From assembly GCA_022778785.1 (NCBI GenBank), contig JALFSO010000055.1, forward strand, positions 1 to 53,902: a stretch of DNA of 53,902 nucleotides, read 5' to 3'. The translations under genes were made by a program, and so were the position numbers. Below, one piece after another: positions 34,972 through 43,822 of the stretch (positions are counted from its first letter, which is position 1; each line of letters opens with the position of its first letter). A model generated the notes under the pieces. That model saw only the letters and a list, made by a program, of their open reading frames with translations, had not been told where the DNA came from and ran no database searches. Source of the DNA: Dysosmobacter sp. GTDB taxonomy: Bacteria > Bacillota > Clostridia > Oscillospirales > Oscillospiraceae.

Positions 34972-36342
34972 ATGCGTGTCAACGAGCAGTTCAAGTATCT
35001 GAATATCGGCCTTCCTGACCGCATCGCCCGGAAGAAGACCTTCGGCGATTTCCAGGGCGCCGTCCGTATGATCGACGACGAGCTGGCCGCCGGTAAGGGC
35101 AGCCCCGCCTATCAGGCCTGCCTGCGGGTGCAGCGGGAGCTGATCCTCCGCCTGGCCAGGGACTATCCCTACACCTTCGAGGAGGCCGTGGCCTTCGCGC
35201 AGAAGAGCGTCCCCGATTTCACCCCTCAGGAGATGGAGGAGCTGGAGCGCACCGGCCGGGTGGACTGGATCTACATCAACGGCGTTCCCCACTACTTCAA
35301 CCGCTTCCTGGAGAATCTCTTTGAGACCGACCACAGCTATCTGAAGCGGGCGGGCATCCTGCCCCAGGGCGGCGACCCGGACAACTTCGCCCGCCGTCAC
35401 GCCCTGTTTGAGGAACAGCGGGAAAAGGGCAGTGTGGCCCACCGCATCCGGGTGAAGGCCACCCTGCGGATGAACGACGACGTGTTCCGCCCCGGCGTCC
35501 GGGTGCTGGCCCATCTGCCCATCCCCGCCGACTGCGCAGAACAGTCCGGCATCCGCATCGAGCGGGTGTTCCCGGAGACCGGAAGTCCTGACCGGGAGGA
35601 CGCTCCCCAGCGCACCATCTCGTGGCAGGAGGTCATGACAGAGAACCATCCCTTCGAGGTGGAGTACTCCTACATCTACCGCGCCCGGTTCACAGACGCA
35701 TGGAACGCCAGGGCCGACGCGGAGCAGCCAGACTTCTTCACCGGCGAGCAGGCGCCCCATATCATGTTCACTCCCTACATCCGGGATTTGACCGCCATGC
35801 TGACGGAGGGCGCGGCGGACAATCTGGAGAAGGCGCGGCGGATCTATGATTTTGTCACTCAGAACGTGAAGTACTCCTTCTCCCGGATCTACTTCGGATT
35901 GGAGTCCATTGCCGAGACCTGCGCCCGGAATCTGGTGGGCGACTGCGGCATCCAGACGCTGCTGTTCATCACCCTCTGCCGCTGCGCCGGTGTCCCGGCC
36001 CGCTGGGAGAGCGGCCTCGCCGTGGGACCGGACGCCACCGGCGCTCACGACTGGTGCAAGGTCTACGCCGCACCGCTGGGCTGGTTCCCGGTGGACCTCT
36101 CCCGGGGCGGCAGCGCCTTTGCACGGGGGGACGAGACGCTGCGGCAGTATTACTTCGGCAATCTGGAGGGCGACCGCATGGTGGCCAACCGGGAATTCCA
36201 GACGGAGTTCGGCGTGCCCAAGGAGCACTGGCGCTGCGATCCCTACGACAACCAGCTGGGCGAGATGGAGACCGAGGACCGGGGCCTGCTCTATGACGAG
36301 TTCGTCCGGAGCAAGGAACTGCTGGCATACGAGAAGCTGTAA
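34972..36342 (+). CDS. Transglutaminase-like domain protein
   Basis: 456 residues, no signal peptide. The C-terminal half holds the papain-like triad: Cys in GDCGIQTLLFITLCR, His in GAHDWCKVY and Asp in WFPVDLS. The N-terminal half is a family-specific beta-rich region. Bacterial members are generally proteases or amidases rather than cross-linkers. In this operon it may process peptide substrates. A 14-bp hairpin (34910-34946) sits in the gap before it and may tune its expression relative to DUF819. Confidence 0.88.
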   Translation: MRVNEQFKYLNIGLPDRIARKKTFGDFQGAVRMIDDELAAGKGSPAYQACLRVQRELILRLARDYPYTFEEAVAFAQKSVPDFTPQEMEELERTGRVDWIYINGVPHYFNRFLENLFETDHSYLKRAGILPQGGDPDNFARRHALFEEQREKGSVAHRIRVKATLRMNDDVFRPGVRVLAHLPIPADCAEQSGIRIERVFPETGSPDREDAPQRTISWQEVMTENHPFEVEYSYIYRARFTDAWNARADAEQPDFFTGEQAPHIMFTPYIRDLTAMLTEGAADNLEKARRIYDFVTQNVKYSFSRIYFGLESIAETCARNLVGDCGIQTLLFITLCRCAGVPARWESGLAVGPDATGAHDWCKVYAAPLGWFPVDLSRGGSAFARGDETLRQYYFGNLEGDRMVANREFQTEFGVPKEHWRCDPYDNQLGEMETEDRGLLYDEFVRSKELLAYEKL

Positions 36343-36383
36343 AGCAAACGGCCTGCTGGACCGCGCGGCATCGGAGAGAAAAA

Positions 36384-36419
36384 TTCCCCCGGAAAGAGCA
36401 TGCACTCTTTCCGGGGGAA
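36384..36419. terminator. Bidirectional terminator
   Basis: A perfect 15-bp stem (36384-36398 with 36405-36419) between convergent genes. Confidence 0.88.
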
Positions 36420-36441
36420 CTGTCTGTTCAGGAGGGCGGGA

Positions 36442-37062
36442 TCAGATGAAATACTCGATGGTCTTCTCGGCGGTGAGCTTCGTCCGGTCGTTGAACAGGA
36501 CCACCGCCTCCCGGGTGTCCGCGGGACCCAGGGCGTAGATCTCCAGCTCCTCCCGGTTGAAAAAGGACTGGGGGACGATGCGGTTATAGGCGGAGGGATG
36601 ATCCGTCACGCACCGGATCTCCGTCTGCGCAAAGGGCGTGTCCCGGTAGTAGGGGTCGAACAGATACACCTGGCCGTCCCGCCAGCCGGTCAGCAGCACG
36701 TAGTGCCACTCGTCAAAAAACAGCCGCACCACCACGGCACCGCCCCGGTTCAGGGCATCGCAGACCAGTCCCTGGCCGCCGATGTACACCGATTTTCCGG
36801 AGAGATACTGGCTGGAGATGGGGAGGCGTCCCACCTTTCCGAAGCCGTTGAGCCAGTTGCTGAGAAACATCATGGCGGTGCAGGAGGTGCCGCTCTTTCC
36901 GCTGACGCCGTCGGCACCGTAGCAGTCCAGGCAGTACAGCATGATGTTGCGGATGATCTCCGGGGGGATCTCCTCCCGGTCAAAAAGATAGCTGATGCCG
37001 TTGAGCATGGCGGTGGGGCCGCAGTCGTATTCGGAGCGCTGATAGAGGAGCGGATTTTTCAT
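36442..37062 (-). CDS. C39-like cysteine peptidase family protein
   Basis: 206 residues, cytosolic (no signal peptide or membrane segment). It begins MKNPLLYQRSEYDCGPTAML: the Gln and the Cys in DCGP are the oxyanion residue and nucleophile of C39/BtrH-like folds. The His is in EWHYVLLTGW and the Asp in YLFDPYY. It is not joined to an ABC transporter, so a bacteriocin-processing role is unlikely. It may be a stand-alone peptidase or acyltransferase. It is the next gene after metY on the same strand, past a hairpin. Confidence 0.82.
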   Translation of the reverse strand: MKNPLLYQRSEYDCGPTAMLNGISYLFDREEIPPEIIRNIMLYCLDCYGADGVSGKSGTSCTAMMFLSNWLNGFGKVGRLPISSQYLSGKSVYIGGQGLVCDALNRGGAVVVRLFFDEWHYVLLTGWRDGQVYLFDPYYRDTPFAQTEIRCVTDHPSAYNRIVPQSFFNREELEIYALGPADTREAVVLFNDRTKLTAEKTIEYFI

Positions 37063-37115
37063 GTGACATCACCTGCGCAGCGTGGAGTTTGCCGGGCGGC
37101 TTCCCCCGGATAGAG

Positions 37116-37153
37116 CTTCCGCTTCTCCCCGGTGTGCGGAGAGAAGCGGAAAG
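37116..37153 (-). terminator. Terminator after metY
   Basis: A 12-13-bp stem with one mismatch (37116-37127 with 37141-37153) in the metY-C39 interval. The T run is poor. Confidence 0.55.
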
Positions 37154-37166
37154 GCAGTTGTTGGAA

Positions 37167-38453
37167 TCAGCCCCGCACGGCGGCGAAGCCCTTCTCCAGA
37201 TCGGCGATGATGTCGTCGATGTGCTCGGTGCCGATGGAGAGGCGGATGGTGTTGGGATGGATGCCCTGATCCTCCAGCTCCTCGGGGGACAGCTGGGAGT
37301 GGGTGGTGGTGGCGGGATGGATCACCAGGGACTTGACGTCCGCCACGTTGGCCAGCAGGGAGAAGATCTCCAGATTGTCGATGAACTTGTGGGCCTCCTC
37401 CTGGCCGCCCTTGATGTCAAAGGTGAAGATGGAGCCGCCGCCGTTGGGGAAGTACTTCTCGTACAGAGCGTGGTCCGGATGGTCGGGCAGGCTGGGATGG
37501 TTCACCCGCTCCACCTGGGGATGGTTGGCCAGGAACTCCACCACCTTCTTGGTGTTCTCGGCGTGGCGGTCCAGCCGCAGGGACAGGGTCTCCACGCCCT
37601 GGAGCAGCAGGAAGGCGTTGAAGGGAGAGATGGTAGCGCCGGTATCCCGCAGCAGGATGGCCCGGATGTAGGTGACGAAGGCGGCGGGGCCGACGGCGTC
37701 CACGAAGCTGACGCCGTGGTAGCTGGGGTTGGGGGCGGCGATGGGGGCATACTTGCCGCTGGCCTTCCAGTCAAACTTGCCGGAATCCACGATGATGCCG
37801 CCCAGGGTGGTGCCGTGGCCGCCGATGAACTTGGTGGCGGAGTGGACCACGATGTCCGCGCCGTGCTCGATGGGCCGGATCAGGTAGGGGGTGCCGAAGG
37901 TATTGTCGATGACCAGGGGCAGGCCGTGCTTGTGGGCAATTTCCGCGATGGCGTCGATGTCGGGAATGTCGCTGTTGGGGTTGCCCAGTGTCTCCAGATA
38001 GATGGCCTTGGTGTTGTCCTGAATGGCGTTTTCCACTTCCGCCAGATCGTGGGCGTTGACGAAGGTGGTGGTGACGCCGAACTGGGGCAGGGTGTGGGCC
38101 AGCAGGTTGTAGCTGCCGCCGTAGATGGTCTTCTGGGCCACGATGTGGTCGCCTGCCTGGGCCAGGGCCTGGATGGTGTAGGTGATGGCCGCCGCGCCGG
38201 AGGCCAGGGCCAGGGCGGCCACGCCGCCCTCCAGAGCTGCCAGACGCTTTTCCAGCACGTCCTGGGTGGAGTTGGTGAGACGGCCGTAGATGTTGCCGGC
38301 GTCCGCCAGACCGAACCGGGCGGCGGCGTGGGCGGAGTTGCGGAACACGTAGGACGTGGTCTGGTAGATGGGCACCGCCCGGGAATCGGTGGCGGGATCG
38401 GGCTGCTCCTGACCGACGTGAAGCTGCAAAGTCTCAAATTTATAGTTACTCAT
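37167..38453 (-). CDS. metY: O-acetylhomoserine sulfhydrylase (homocysteine synthase)
   Basis: 428 residues from ATG 38453, with AGAGG upstream (the ATG at 38471 lacks a ribosome site). Cys/Met-metabolism PLP fold: FETLQLHVGQEQPDPAT start, YGRLTNSTQDVLEKRLAALE, VIDNTFGTP, and the PLP Lys in VHSATKFIGGHGTT. The length fits MetY rather than the shorter MetB/MetC. It makes homocysteine from O-acetylhomoserine and sulfide, feeding the divergent methionine synthase genes. Expression appears to be governed by the attenuator leader upstream. Confidence 0.95.
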   Translation of the reverse strand: MSNYKFETLQLHVGQEQPDPATDSRAVPIYQTTSYVFRNSAHAAARFGLADAGNIYGRLTNSTQDVLEKRLAALEGGVAALALASGAAAITYTIQALAQAGDHIVAQKTIYGGSYNLLAHTLPQFGVTTTFVNAHDLAEVENAIQDNTKAIYLETLGNPNSDIPDIDAIAEIAHKHGLPLVIDNTFGTPYLIRPIEHGADIVVHSATKFIGGHGTTLGGIIVDSGKFDWKASGKYAPIAAPNPSYHGVSFVDAVGPAAFVTYIRAILLRDTGATISPFNAFLLLQGVETLSLRLDRHAENTKKVVEFLANHPQVERVNHPSLPDHPDHALYEKYFPNGGGSIFTFDIKGGQEEAHKFIDNLEIFSLLANVADVKSLVIHPATTTHSQLSPEELEDQGIHPNTIRLSIGTEHIDDIIADLEKGFAAVRG

Positions 38454-38497
38454 GGTAAATACCTCTTTCATTTCATTTAGATTTTGTTGTTGGCACG

Positions 38498-38616
38498 AAA
38501 AAAGCCGGGGCGAAGTTCGCTCCCGGACTGCGTATGGCCAAACAGAGGTCCACCTGTGAGATCCTCAGTGAACAGTGGGCGCGCCGACGCACCCGGCCAT
38601 ATGAACAGTCCGGGAG
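38498..38616 (-). promoter_or_regulatory. Terminator/antiterminator pair in the metY leader
   Basis: Minus strand. The terminator is the hairpin at 38526-38505 followed by six T (38503-38498), 45 nt before metY. The competing structure pairs 38616-38606 with 38530-38520 (11 bp, perfect) and 38600-38595 with 38539-38534 (6 bp, perfect). Its 3' arm uses bases of the terminator's 5' arm, so only one can form. The 5' arm lies inside the leader peptide frame, codons 19-23. Confidence 0.7.
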
Positions 38617-38675
38617 TAGAGCATTCGTCCACAGCGGAAATTGCTGCGCAGCAGTTGCTCAAAATGGCGCGTCAT
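38565..38675 (-). CDS. metY leader peptide, 36 residues
   Basis: Starts MTRHFEQLLRSN, then FRCGRMLYSRTV, and ends GAPTVH, stop at 38567-38565. GGGAGGG lies six bases before ATG 38675, about 45 nt into the predicted transcript. Cys15 and Met18 lie just before the antiterminator arm. A ribosome stalled there would leave that arm free and let metY be read; fast translation would cover it and favour the terminator. This is an inferred attenuation mechanism sensing Cys and/or Met. No homologue is recalled. Confidence 0.6.
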   Translation of the reverse strand: MTRHFEQLLRSNFRCGRMLYSRTVHMAGCVGAPTVH

Positions 38676-38725
38676 CGCTATCCCTCCCATTGAATTACCT
38701 AGTTTGTTTGTCGGTTTATGAGCTA

Positions 38726-38754
38726 TTTATAGCACACAATTCCGATGGTGTCAA
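38726..38754 (-). promoter_or_regulatory. Promoter of the metY leader
   Basis: On the minus strand, TTGACA (38754-38749), exactly 17 bp, TATAAA (38731-38726). Near-perfect sigma-A promoter. Confidence 0.85.
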
Positions 38755-38815
38755 TAGGAAAAATAAAATTTTTCCAGATATCATCTCCGCAGCGCGCCGC
38801 CCCGGGAATCCGCTG

Positions 38816-38844
38816 TTGACAAATCGAGAATAACATAGTAATTT
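38816..38844 (+). promoter_or_regulatory. Promoter of the methionine synthase operon
   Basis: TTGACA (38816-38821), a 17-bp spacer and TAATTT (38839-38844), about 118 nt before GTG 38962. A second weak pair with TATGAT lies near 38921. Confidence 0.55.
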
Positions 38845-38961
38845 AATAGGATAATAGGGCGGGGATGGAAATGGGGCCCGGACCATTTTCCGGACTATAC
38901 AACGCCGGAAAAATACGGTATGATAACAATAATTATGCGCAATGGGCAGGAGGTGAACGGC

Positions 38962-39621
38962 GTGAAGCCGGATATTGACGAGGCGCTGCGCTATCTGGGC
39001 GCGGGAAACGGCGCGCCGGAGACGCTGCGGCGGGAGATCTCGGCCATGGCGGACCGTCTGGCCGGACAGCTCCAGCCCCGCTGGACGTATCAGGTCTTTG
39101 ACCTGCGGCGGGAGGACGGGGCGTTCCGCCTCTGCGGCCCGGACATCGTCCTTGCCGGACGCACCGCGGAGCGGATGCTGGCCCAGTGCGGTCAGGCAGT
39201 GCTGCTGGCCTGCACCCTGGGGGTCCGGTTCGACGCTCTGCTGCGGGCGGAGCAGGTCCGGGACATGGCGCGGGCGGTGATGCTGGACGCCTGCGGCAGC
39301 GCCCTGGTGGAGAGCGGCTGCAACGCTGCGGAGGGAGAGATCCGGGCCCGGTTCCCGGACCGGTATCTGACGGACCGGTTCAGCCCCGGCTACGGCGACC
39401 TGCCGCTGACCTTGCAGCCGTCCATCTGCGCCGCGCTGGACATGCCCCGGCGGCTGGGGGTCCATGTCACCGGGAGCCTGCTGATGAATCCGGCCAAATC
39501 CGTCACCGCGGTGATCGGCCTGTCGGACCGGCCCCAGCGGGCCAGGATCCGGGGCTGCGCCTACTGCTCCATGCGGGAGACCTGCACACTTCGTAAGGGG
39601 GGAAAGAGCTGTGCGCTCTGA
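38962..39621 (+). CDS. Methionine synthase reactivation-domain protein
   Basis: 219 residues. GTG 38962 is chosen because AGGAGG sits 7 nt before it, and VKPDIDEALRYLG fits the family start. It resembles the MetH activation domain: RFSPGYGDLPLTLQP matches the SAM-binding R-x3-PGY signature, and a Cys-rich end (RGCAYCSMRETC) is typical of free-standing forms in Clostridia. It should support reductive remethylation of cob(II)alamin on MetH. It overlaps metH by 11 bases, indicating translational coupling. Confidence 0.9.
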   Translation: MKPDIDEALRYLGAGNGAPETLRREISAMADRLAGQLQPRWTYQVFDLRREDGAFRLCGPDIVLAGRTAERMLAQCGQAVLLACTLGVRFDALLRAEQVRDMARAVMLDACGSALVESGCNAAEGEIRARFPDRYLTDRFSPGYGDLPLTLQPSICAALDMPRRLGVHVTGSLLMNPAKSVTAVIGLSDRPQRARIRGCAYCSMRETCTLRKGGKSCAL

Positions 39622-41977
39622 TTTTTTCAAGGATAAGATCGTCATTCTGGACGGCGCCATGGGCACCGTCCTCCAGCAGAAGGGACTGCCCCCCGGGGGC
39701 CAGCCGGAGCTGCTGAACCTGACGGACCCGGCGCTGCTGGAGTCCATCTACCGGGAGTATATGGCCGCGGGCAGTCAGGTGATCTACGCCAACACCTTCG
39801 GCGCCAACGGCTTGAAGCTGGGCCGCACCGGCCGCGGCGTGGAGGAGATCATCACCGCCGCCATCGGCATCGCCAGACGGGCCGCCGCCGGGACGGAGGT
39901 CCGGGTGGCACTGGACGTGGGGCCTCTGGGAGAACTGCTGGAGCCCATGGGCAGTCTGCCCTTCGAGCGGGCCTACGAGCTGTTCCGGGAGATGGCGGTG
40001 GCCGGCGAGAAGGCCGGGGCCGATCTGGCGGTCATCGAGACCATGACGGATCTGTACGAGGCCAAGGCGGCGCTGCTGGCGGTGAAGGAGAATACGGACT
40101 TGCCGGTGTTCGTCACCATGTCCTTTGAGGAGCGGGGCCGGACCTTCACCGGCTGCACCGTGGCCTCCATGGCCCGGACGCTGGAGGGCCTGGGGGCCGA
40201 CGCCATCGGCCTGAACTGCTCCCTGGGGCCGGATCTGCTGGCCCCGCTGCTGAAGGAGCTGTGCGAAAACACCCGCCTGCCGGTGATCGCCAAGCCCAAC
40301 GCGGGACTGCCGGACCCGGTGGACGGCCACTACGACATGGGGCCGGAGGCCTTCGCCCAGGCGCTGCTGCCCTGTCTGGACGCGGGCGTCACCATCTTCG
40401 GCGGCTGCTGCGGCACATCGCCGGACTATATCCGCTGCCTGAAGGCGGCGCTGGCGGGGAAGTCCCCCGCGCCCCGGCGGTATGACGCCGTGGGCTTCCT
40501 CTGCACGCCGGTGACGCCCTTGCGGCTGGAGGGCGTCCGGGTCATCGGCGAGCGGGTGAACCCCACCGGCAAGAAGCGGTTCCAGCAGGCGCTGCTGGAG
40601 AACGACCTGGACTATATCCTGGACGTGGCCATCCAGCAGGAGGACGCGGGAGCGGACATTCTGGACGTGAACGTGGGCTATCCCGGCGTGGACGAGGTGG
40701 ACATGCTGCCCCGGGTGGTGAAGAAGCTGCAAAGCGCCGTGTCCCTGCCGTTGCAGCTGGACTCCACCAATCCCGACGCCTTGGAGGCGGGATTGCGGGT
40801 CTACAACGGCAAGGCGGCGGTGAACTCCGTCAACGGCGAGGCGGCGGTGCTGGAGCGCATCCTGCCCATCGTGAAGAAGTACGGCGCGTCCGTAGTGGGA
40901 CTGGCTTTGGACAAGGGCGGCATCCCCCAGACGGCGGAGGGCCGGGTGGCCATCGCCCGGCGTATCCTGGACGCGGCGCTGTCCTGCGACATCCCCAAGG
41001 AGGACGTGTGGATCGACTGCCTGACCCTCACCGTCTCCGCCCAGCAGGAGCAGGCCATGGAGACCCTGAAGGCGGTGCGGACTGTCCGGCGGGAGCTGGG
41101 ACTCCAGACCGTGCTGGGGGTGTCCAACATCTCCTTCGGCCTGCCCAACCGGCCCCTTATCACCCAGAACTTCCTGATCCAGGCCATGGCCGCCGGACTG
41201 ACGCTGCCCATCATCAACCCCAATCAGCGGGAGATGATGGACGCCGTGGCAGCCTTCCGGGTGCTGTCCGGCGAGGACGTCCAGTGCCAGGCCTACGTGG
41301 CCCGCTTCACGGGAGAAGCTGCGCCGGTGAAGGCCGCGGCGCCGTCCGCCGCCGGTGACATGACACTGGACGACGCCATCATCAAGGGCCTGAAGGCCGA
41401 CGCCGGACGGCTGGCCAAACAGGCGCTGGAGACGGAGAGTGAGCTGACTCTGGTGGAACAGCACCTGATCCCGGCGCTGGATCAGGTGGGCGAGGCGTAT
41501 GAGAAGGGGAAGATGTTTCTGCCCCAGCTGCTCAGCGCCGCCCAGGCGGCCCAGCCCGTCTTCGAGGTCATCCGGGCCGCCATCGCGGAGAAGGGCGGCG
41601 CGCCGGTGAAAAAGGGACGGCTCATCATCGCCACGGTCCAGGGAGACATCCACGACATCGGCAAGAACATCGTCAAAACGGTGCTGGAGAACTACGGCTA
41701 CGAGGTGCTGGATCTGGGCCGGGACGTGGCGCCGGAGACCATCGTGGAGACGGCGGTGAAAGAGAACATCCGGCTGGTGGGCCTGTCCGCCCTGATGACC
41801 ACCACCCTCCCCGCCATGGAGGAGACCATCCGCCAGCTCCGGGAACTGCCGGAGCCGCCGGTGACCTTCGTGGGCGGCGCGGTGGTGACGCCGGAGTACG
41901 CAGAGAAGATGGGGGCGGACTACTACGCCAGAGACGCCCGTCAGTCCGTGGAGATCGCGAGAAAGGTTCTGGGATAA
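39611..41977 (+). CDS. metH: Cobalamin-dependent methionine synthase, lacking activation domain
   Basis: 788 residues, versus about 1230 for Escherichia coli MetH. Domains in order: homocysteine S-methyltransferase (1 to about 290; zinc Cys in GLNCSLGP and FGGCCGTSP), pterin/methyl-THF domain (about 315-560; VIGERVNPTGKK, DILDVNVGYPGVDE, LQLDSTN), and cobalamin-binding cap and Rossmann module (about 590-788; DIHDIGKN with the Co-ligating His, then GLSALMTTTL). The activation domain is supplied in trans by the preceding gene. The stop abuts the start of the next gene. Confidence 0.95.
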   Translation: MRSDFFKDKIVILDGAMGTVLQQKGLPPGGQPELLNLTDPALLESIYREYMAAGSQVIYANTFGANGLKLGRTGRGVEEIITAAIGIARRAAAGTEVRVALDVGPLGELLEPMGSLPFERAYELFREMAVAGEKAGADLAVIETMTDLYEAKAALLAVKENTDLPVFVTMSFEERGRTFTGCTVASMARTLEGLGADAIGLNCSLGPDLLAPLLKELCENTRLPVIAKPNAGLPDPVDGHYDMGPEAFAQALLPCLDAGVTIFGGCCGTSPDYIRCLKAALAGKSPAPRRYDAVGFLCTPVTPLRLEGVRVIGERVNPTGKKRFQQALLENDLDYILDVAIQQEDAGADILDVNVGYPGVDEVDMLPRVVKKLQSAVSLPLQLDSTNPDALEAGLRVYNGKAAVNSVNGEAAVLERILPIVKKYGASVVGLALDKGGIPQTAEGRVAIARRILDAALSCDIPKEDVWIDCLTLTVSAQQEQAMETLKAVRTVRRELGLQTVLGVSNISFGLPNRPLITQNFLIQAMAAGLTLPIINPNQREMMDAVAAFRVLSGEDVQCQAYVARFTGEAAPVKAAAPSAAGDMTLDDAIIKGLKADAGRLAKQALETESELTLVEQHLIPALDQVGEAYEKGKMFLPQLLSAAQAAQPVFEVIRAAIAEKGGAPVKKGRLIIATVQGDIHDIGKNIVKTVLENYGYEVLDLGRDVAPETIVETAVKENIRLVGLSALMTTTLPAMEETIRQLRELPEPPVTFVGGAVVTPEYAEKMGADYYARDARQSVEIARKVLG

Positions 41978-43741
41978 ATGGACATTCGGACTTATCTGCG
42001 GCAGGGAAAGCCCCTGCTGTTCGACGGTGCCATGGGCACCTGGTTTGCGGCCCAGCCCGACCGGGCGGGAGAGCCCTGCGAGAAGGCGGATCTGGAGCAT
42101 CCGGAGGAGATCTCCGCCATCCACAGGGCCTATCTGGAGGCGGGCTGCCGGGCCATCAAGACCAACACCTTCGGCGTGGGCGCGGAGCTGGCGGAGAACG
42201 GGGAGGAGCAGGCGGAGCGGCTCATTGAGGCCGCCTGCCGTCTGGCCCTGGACGCCGCCCGGCCCTATGACGCCTGGGTGTTTGCGGACCTGGGGCCCGC
42301 GCCCCGGGGACGGGAGCTGTCCCCCGGGGAGAACTACATCCGTCAGGCGGAAGTGTTCCTCCGGCAGGGCGTGATCCATTTCCTGGCGGAGACGCTGCCC
42401 ACCGACGAGGGCATCCCGGAGTTGGCCCGGTATCTGAAGGAGAATTGCCCGGCGTCGTTCCTCATCGTCTCCTTCGCGGTGGGCTTTGACGGGACGACCC
42501 GGGACGGCTGTCTGGGCAGCGAGCTGTTCCACCGGACCGCCGCCCTGCCGGGAGTGGACGCCGTGGGCTTCAACTGTGTCTCCGGCCCCTATCATCTGCT
42601 GGAGTACATCCGGAAGCTGGACCTGGGGGGCGTGACATTGTCCGTCATGCCCAACGCGGGCTATCCCACGGTGCTGGGACGCCGGACCGTGTTCCAGGGG
42701 ACGCCGGACTATTTCGGCGAGAAGCTGGCGGAGATCGCCCGGGCGGGGGCGGCCATCGTGGGCGGCTGCTGCGGCACCACGCCGGAGCATATCGCCAGAG
42801 CCGCCGCGGCGCTGAAACGGGAGCGCCCCGCCGTGTCCGTCCGGCCCCGGACGGAACAGCCGGAGCAGCGGGGGGAACCCCATCGGAACTCCCTGTGGGA
42901 GAAGCTGGACAGCGGCAGGCGGGTCATCGCCGTGGAGCTGGACCCGCCGGTGGACGACAACGTGCAGCCCTTCCTGGATGGCGTCCGGGTGCTGCGGGAC
43001 GCAGGCGCCGATGCTGTCACCATTGCGGACTGCCCGGTGGGCCGTCCCCGGGCGGACAGCAGCCTGCTGGCCTGCAAACTGAAGCGGGAGCTGGACATGG
43101 AGCCGCTGCCCCACATGACCTGCCGGGACCGGAACCTCAACGCCACCAAGGCGCTGCTACTGGGACTGTCCATGGAGGGGGTCCACAATGTGCTGCTGGT
43201 CACCGGCGACCCCATCCCCACCGAGGACCGGGACGAGGTCAAGAGCGTGTTCAATTTCAACTCCCGGAAGCTGGCCCTGTACGTCAGCGGCCTGAATGAG
43301 CAGGTGCTGACCACGCCCTTCCGCATCTTCGGCGCACTGAACGTCAACGCCCGGAACTTCGCCATGCAGCTGAAGATCGCCCGGGAGAAGGAGGACTGCG
43401 GCGTGGCGGGCTTCCTGACCCAGCCGGTGCTGTCAGCGGAGGGACTGGAGAACCTGAAACTGGCCCGGGAGACCCTCCATGGCAAGATCCTGGGGGGCAT
43501 CTATCCGGTGGTCAGCCACAAAAACGCCTGCTTCCTGAACAACGAGATCGCCGGTATCCACGTCTGCGACGAGATCGTGGCCCTGTACGAGGGGAAGAAC
43601 CGGGAGGCCGCCGAGGAGCTGGCGGTGACCATCTCCGCCCGTGTGGCCCGGGAGATCGCCCCCTACACCGACGGCCTGTATCTGATGACCCCCTTCCGCC
43701 GGGTGGAGTTGATGCGGCGGATCATGGAACAGGTGCGGTAA
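41978..43741 (+). CDS. Homocysteine S-methyltransferase / methylenetetrahydrofolate reductase fusion
   Basis: 587 residues. Residues 1 to about 285 are a second homocysteine methyltransferase domain (DGAMGTWFA; zinc Cys at GFNCVSG and GGCCGTTPEH). From about 305 onward is a MetF-type FAD TIM barrel (RVIAVELDPPVDD, then HMTCRDRN, VLLVTGDP, FLTQPVLS). The same architecture occurs in Bacillus YitJ. It would provide methyl-THF for MetH next door. The start follows the metH stop without a gap, so the three genes form one operon. Confidence 0.94.
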   Translation: MDIRTYLRQGKPLLFDGAMGTWFAAQPDRAGEPCEKADLEHPEEISAIHRAYLEAGCRAIKTNTFGVGAELAENGEEQAERLIEAACRLALDAARPYDAWVFADLGPAPRGRELSPGENYIRQAEVFLRQGVIHFLAETLPTDEGIPELARYLKENCPASFLIVSFAVGFDGTTRDGCLGSELFHRTAALPGVDAVGFNCVSGPYHLLEYIRKLDLGGVTLSVMPNAGYPTVLGRRTVFQGTPDYFGEKLAEIARAGAAIVGGCCGTTPEHIARAAAALKRERPAVSVRPRTEQPEQRGEPHRNSLWEKLDSGRRVIAVELDPPVDDNVQPFLDGVRVLRDAGADAVTIADCPVGRPRADSSLLACKLKRELDMEPLPHMTCRDRNLNATKALLLGLSMEGVHNVLLVTGDPIPTEDRDEVKSVFNFNSRKLALYVSGLNEQVLTTPFRIFGALNVNARNFAMQLKIAREKEDCGVAGFLTQPVLSAEGLENLKLARETLHGKILGGIYPVVSHKNACFLNNEIAGIHVCDEIVALYEGKNREAAEELAVTISARVAREIAPYTDGLYLMTPFRRVELMRRIMEQVR

Positions 43742-43761
43742 GCTACAGACCCGTACATACC

Positions 43762-43797
43762 AAGAGCCATCCGCGGCACGGGCCGCGGATGGCTCTT
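43762..43797. terminator. Bidirectional terminator
   Basis: A perfect 15-bp stem (43762-43776 with 43783-43797) between convergent genes. Confidence 0.88.
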
Positions 43798-43822
43798 TGA
43801 CAATGCTGCGGATGGAAGCGGG

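Noticed and set aside
36442..37062. Bacteriocin-processing peptidase (C39) with a nearby lantibiotic system
   Set aside because: The Cys-His-Asp motifs are present, but there is no ABC transporter or precursor peptide nearby, and the protein is a short stand-alone form.
39503..43114. Minus-strand frame of 1203 codons opposite metH and the methyltransferase/MTHFR fusion
   Set aside because: The product is Gln/His/Arg/Leu-rich with no family match. The plus strand has clear catalytic motifs throughout.
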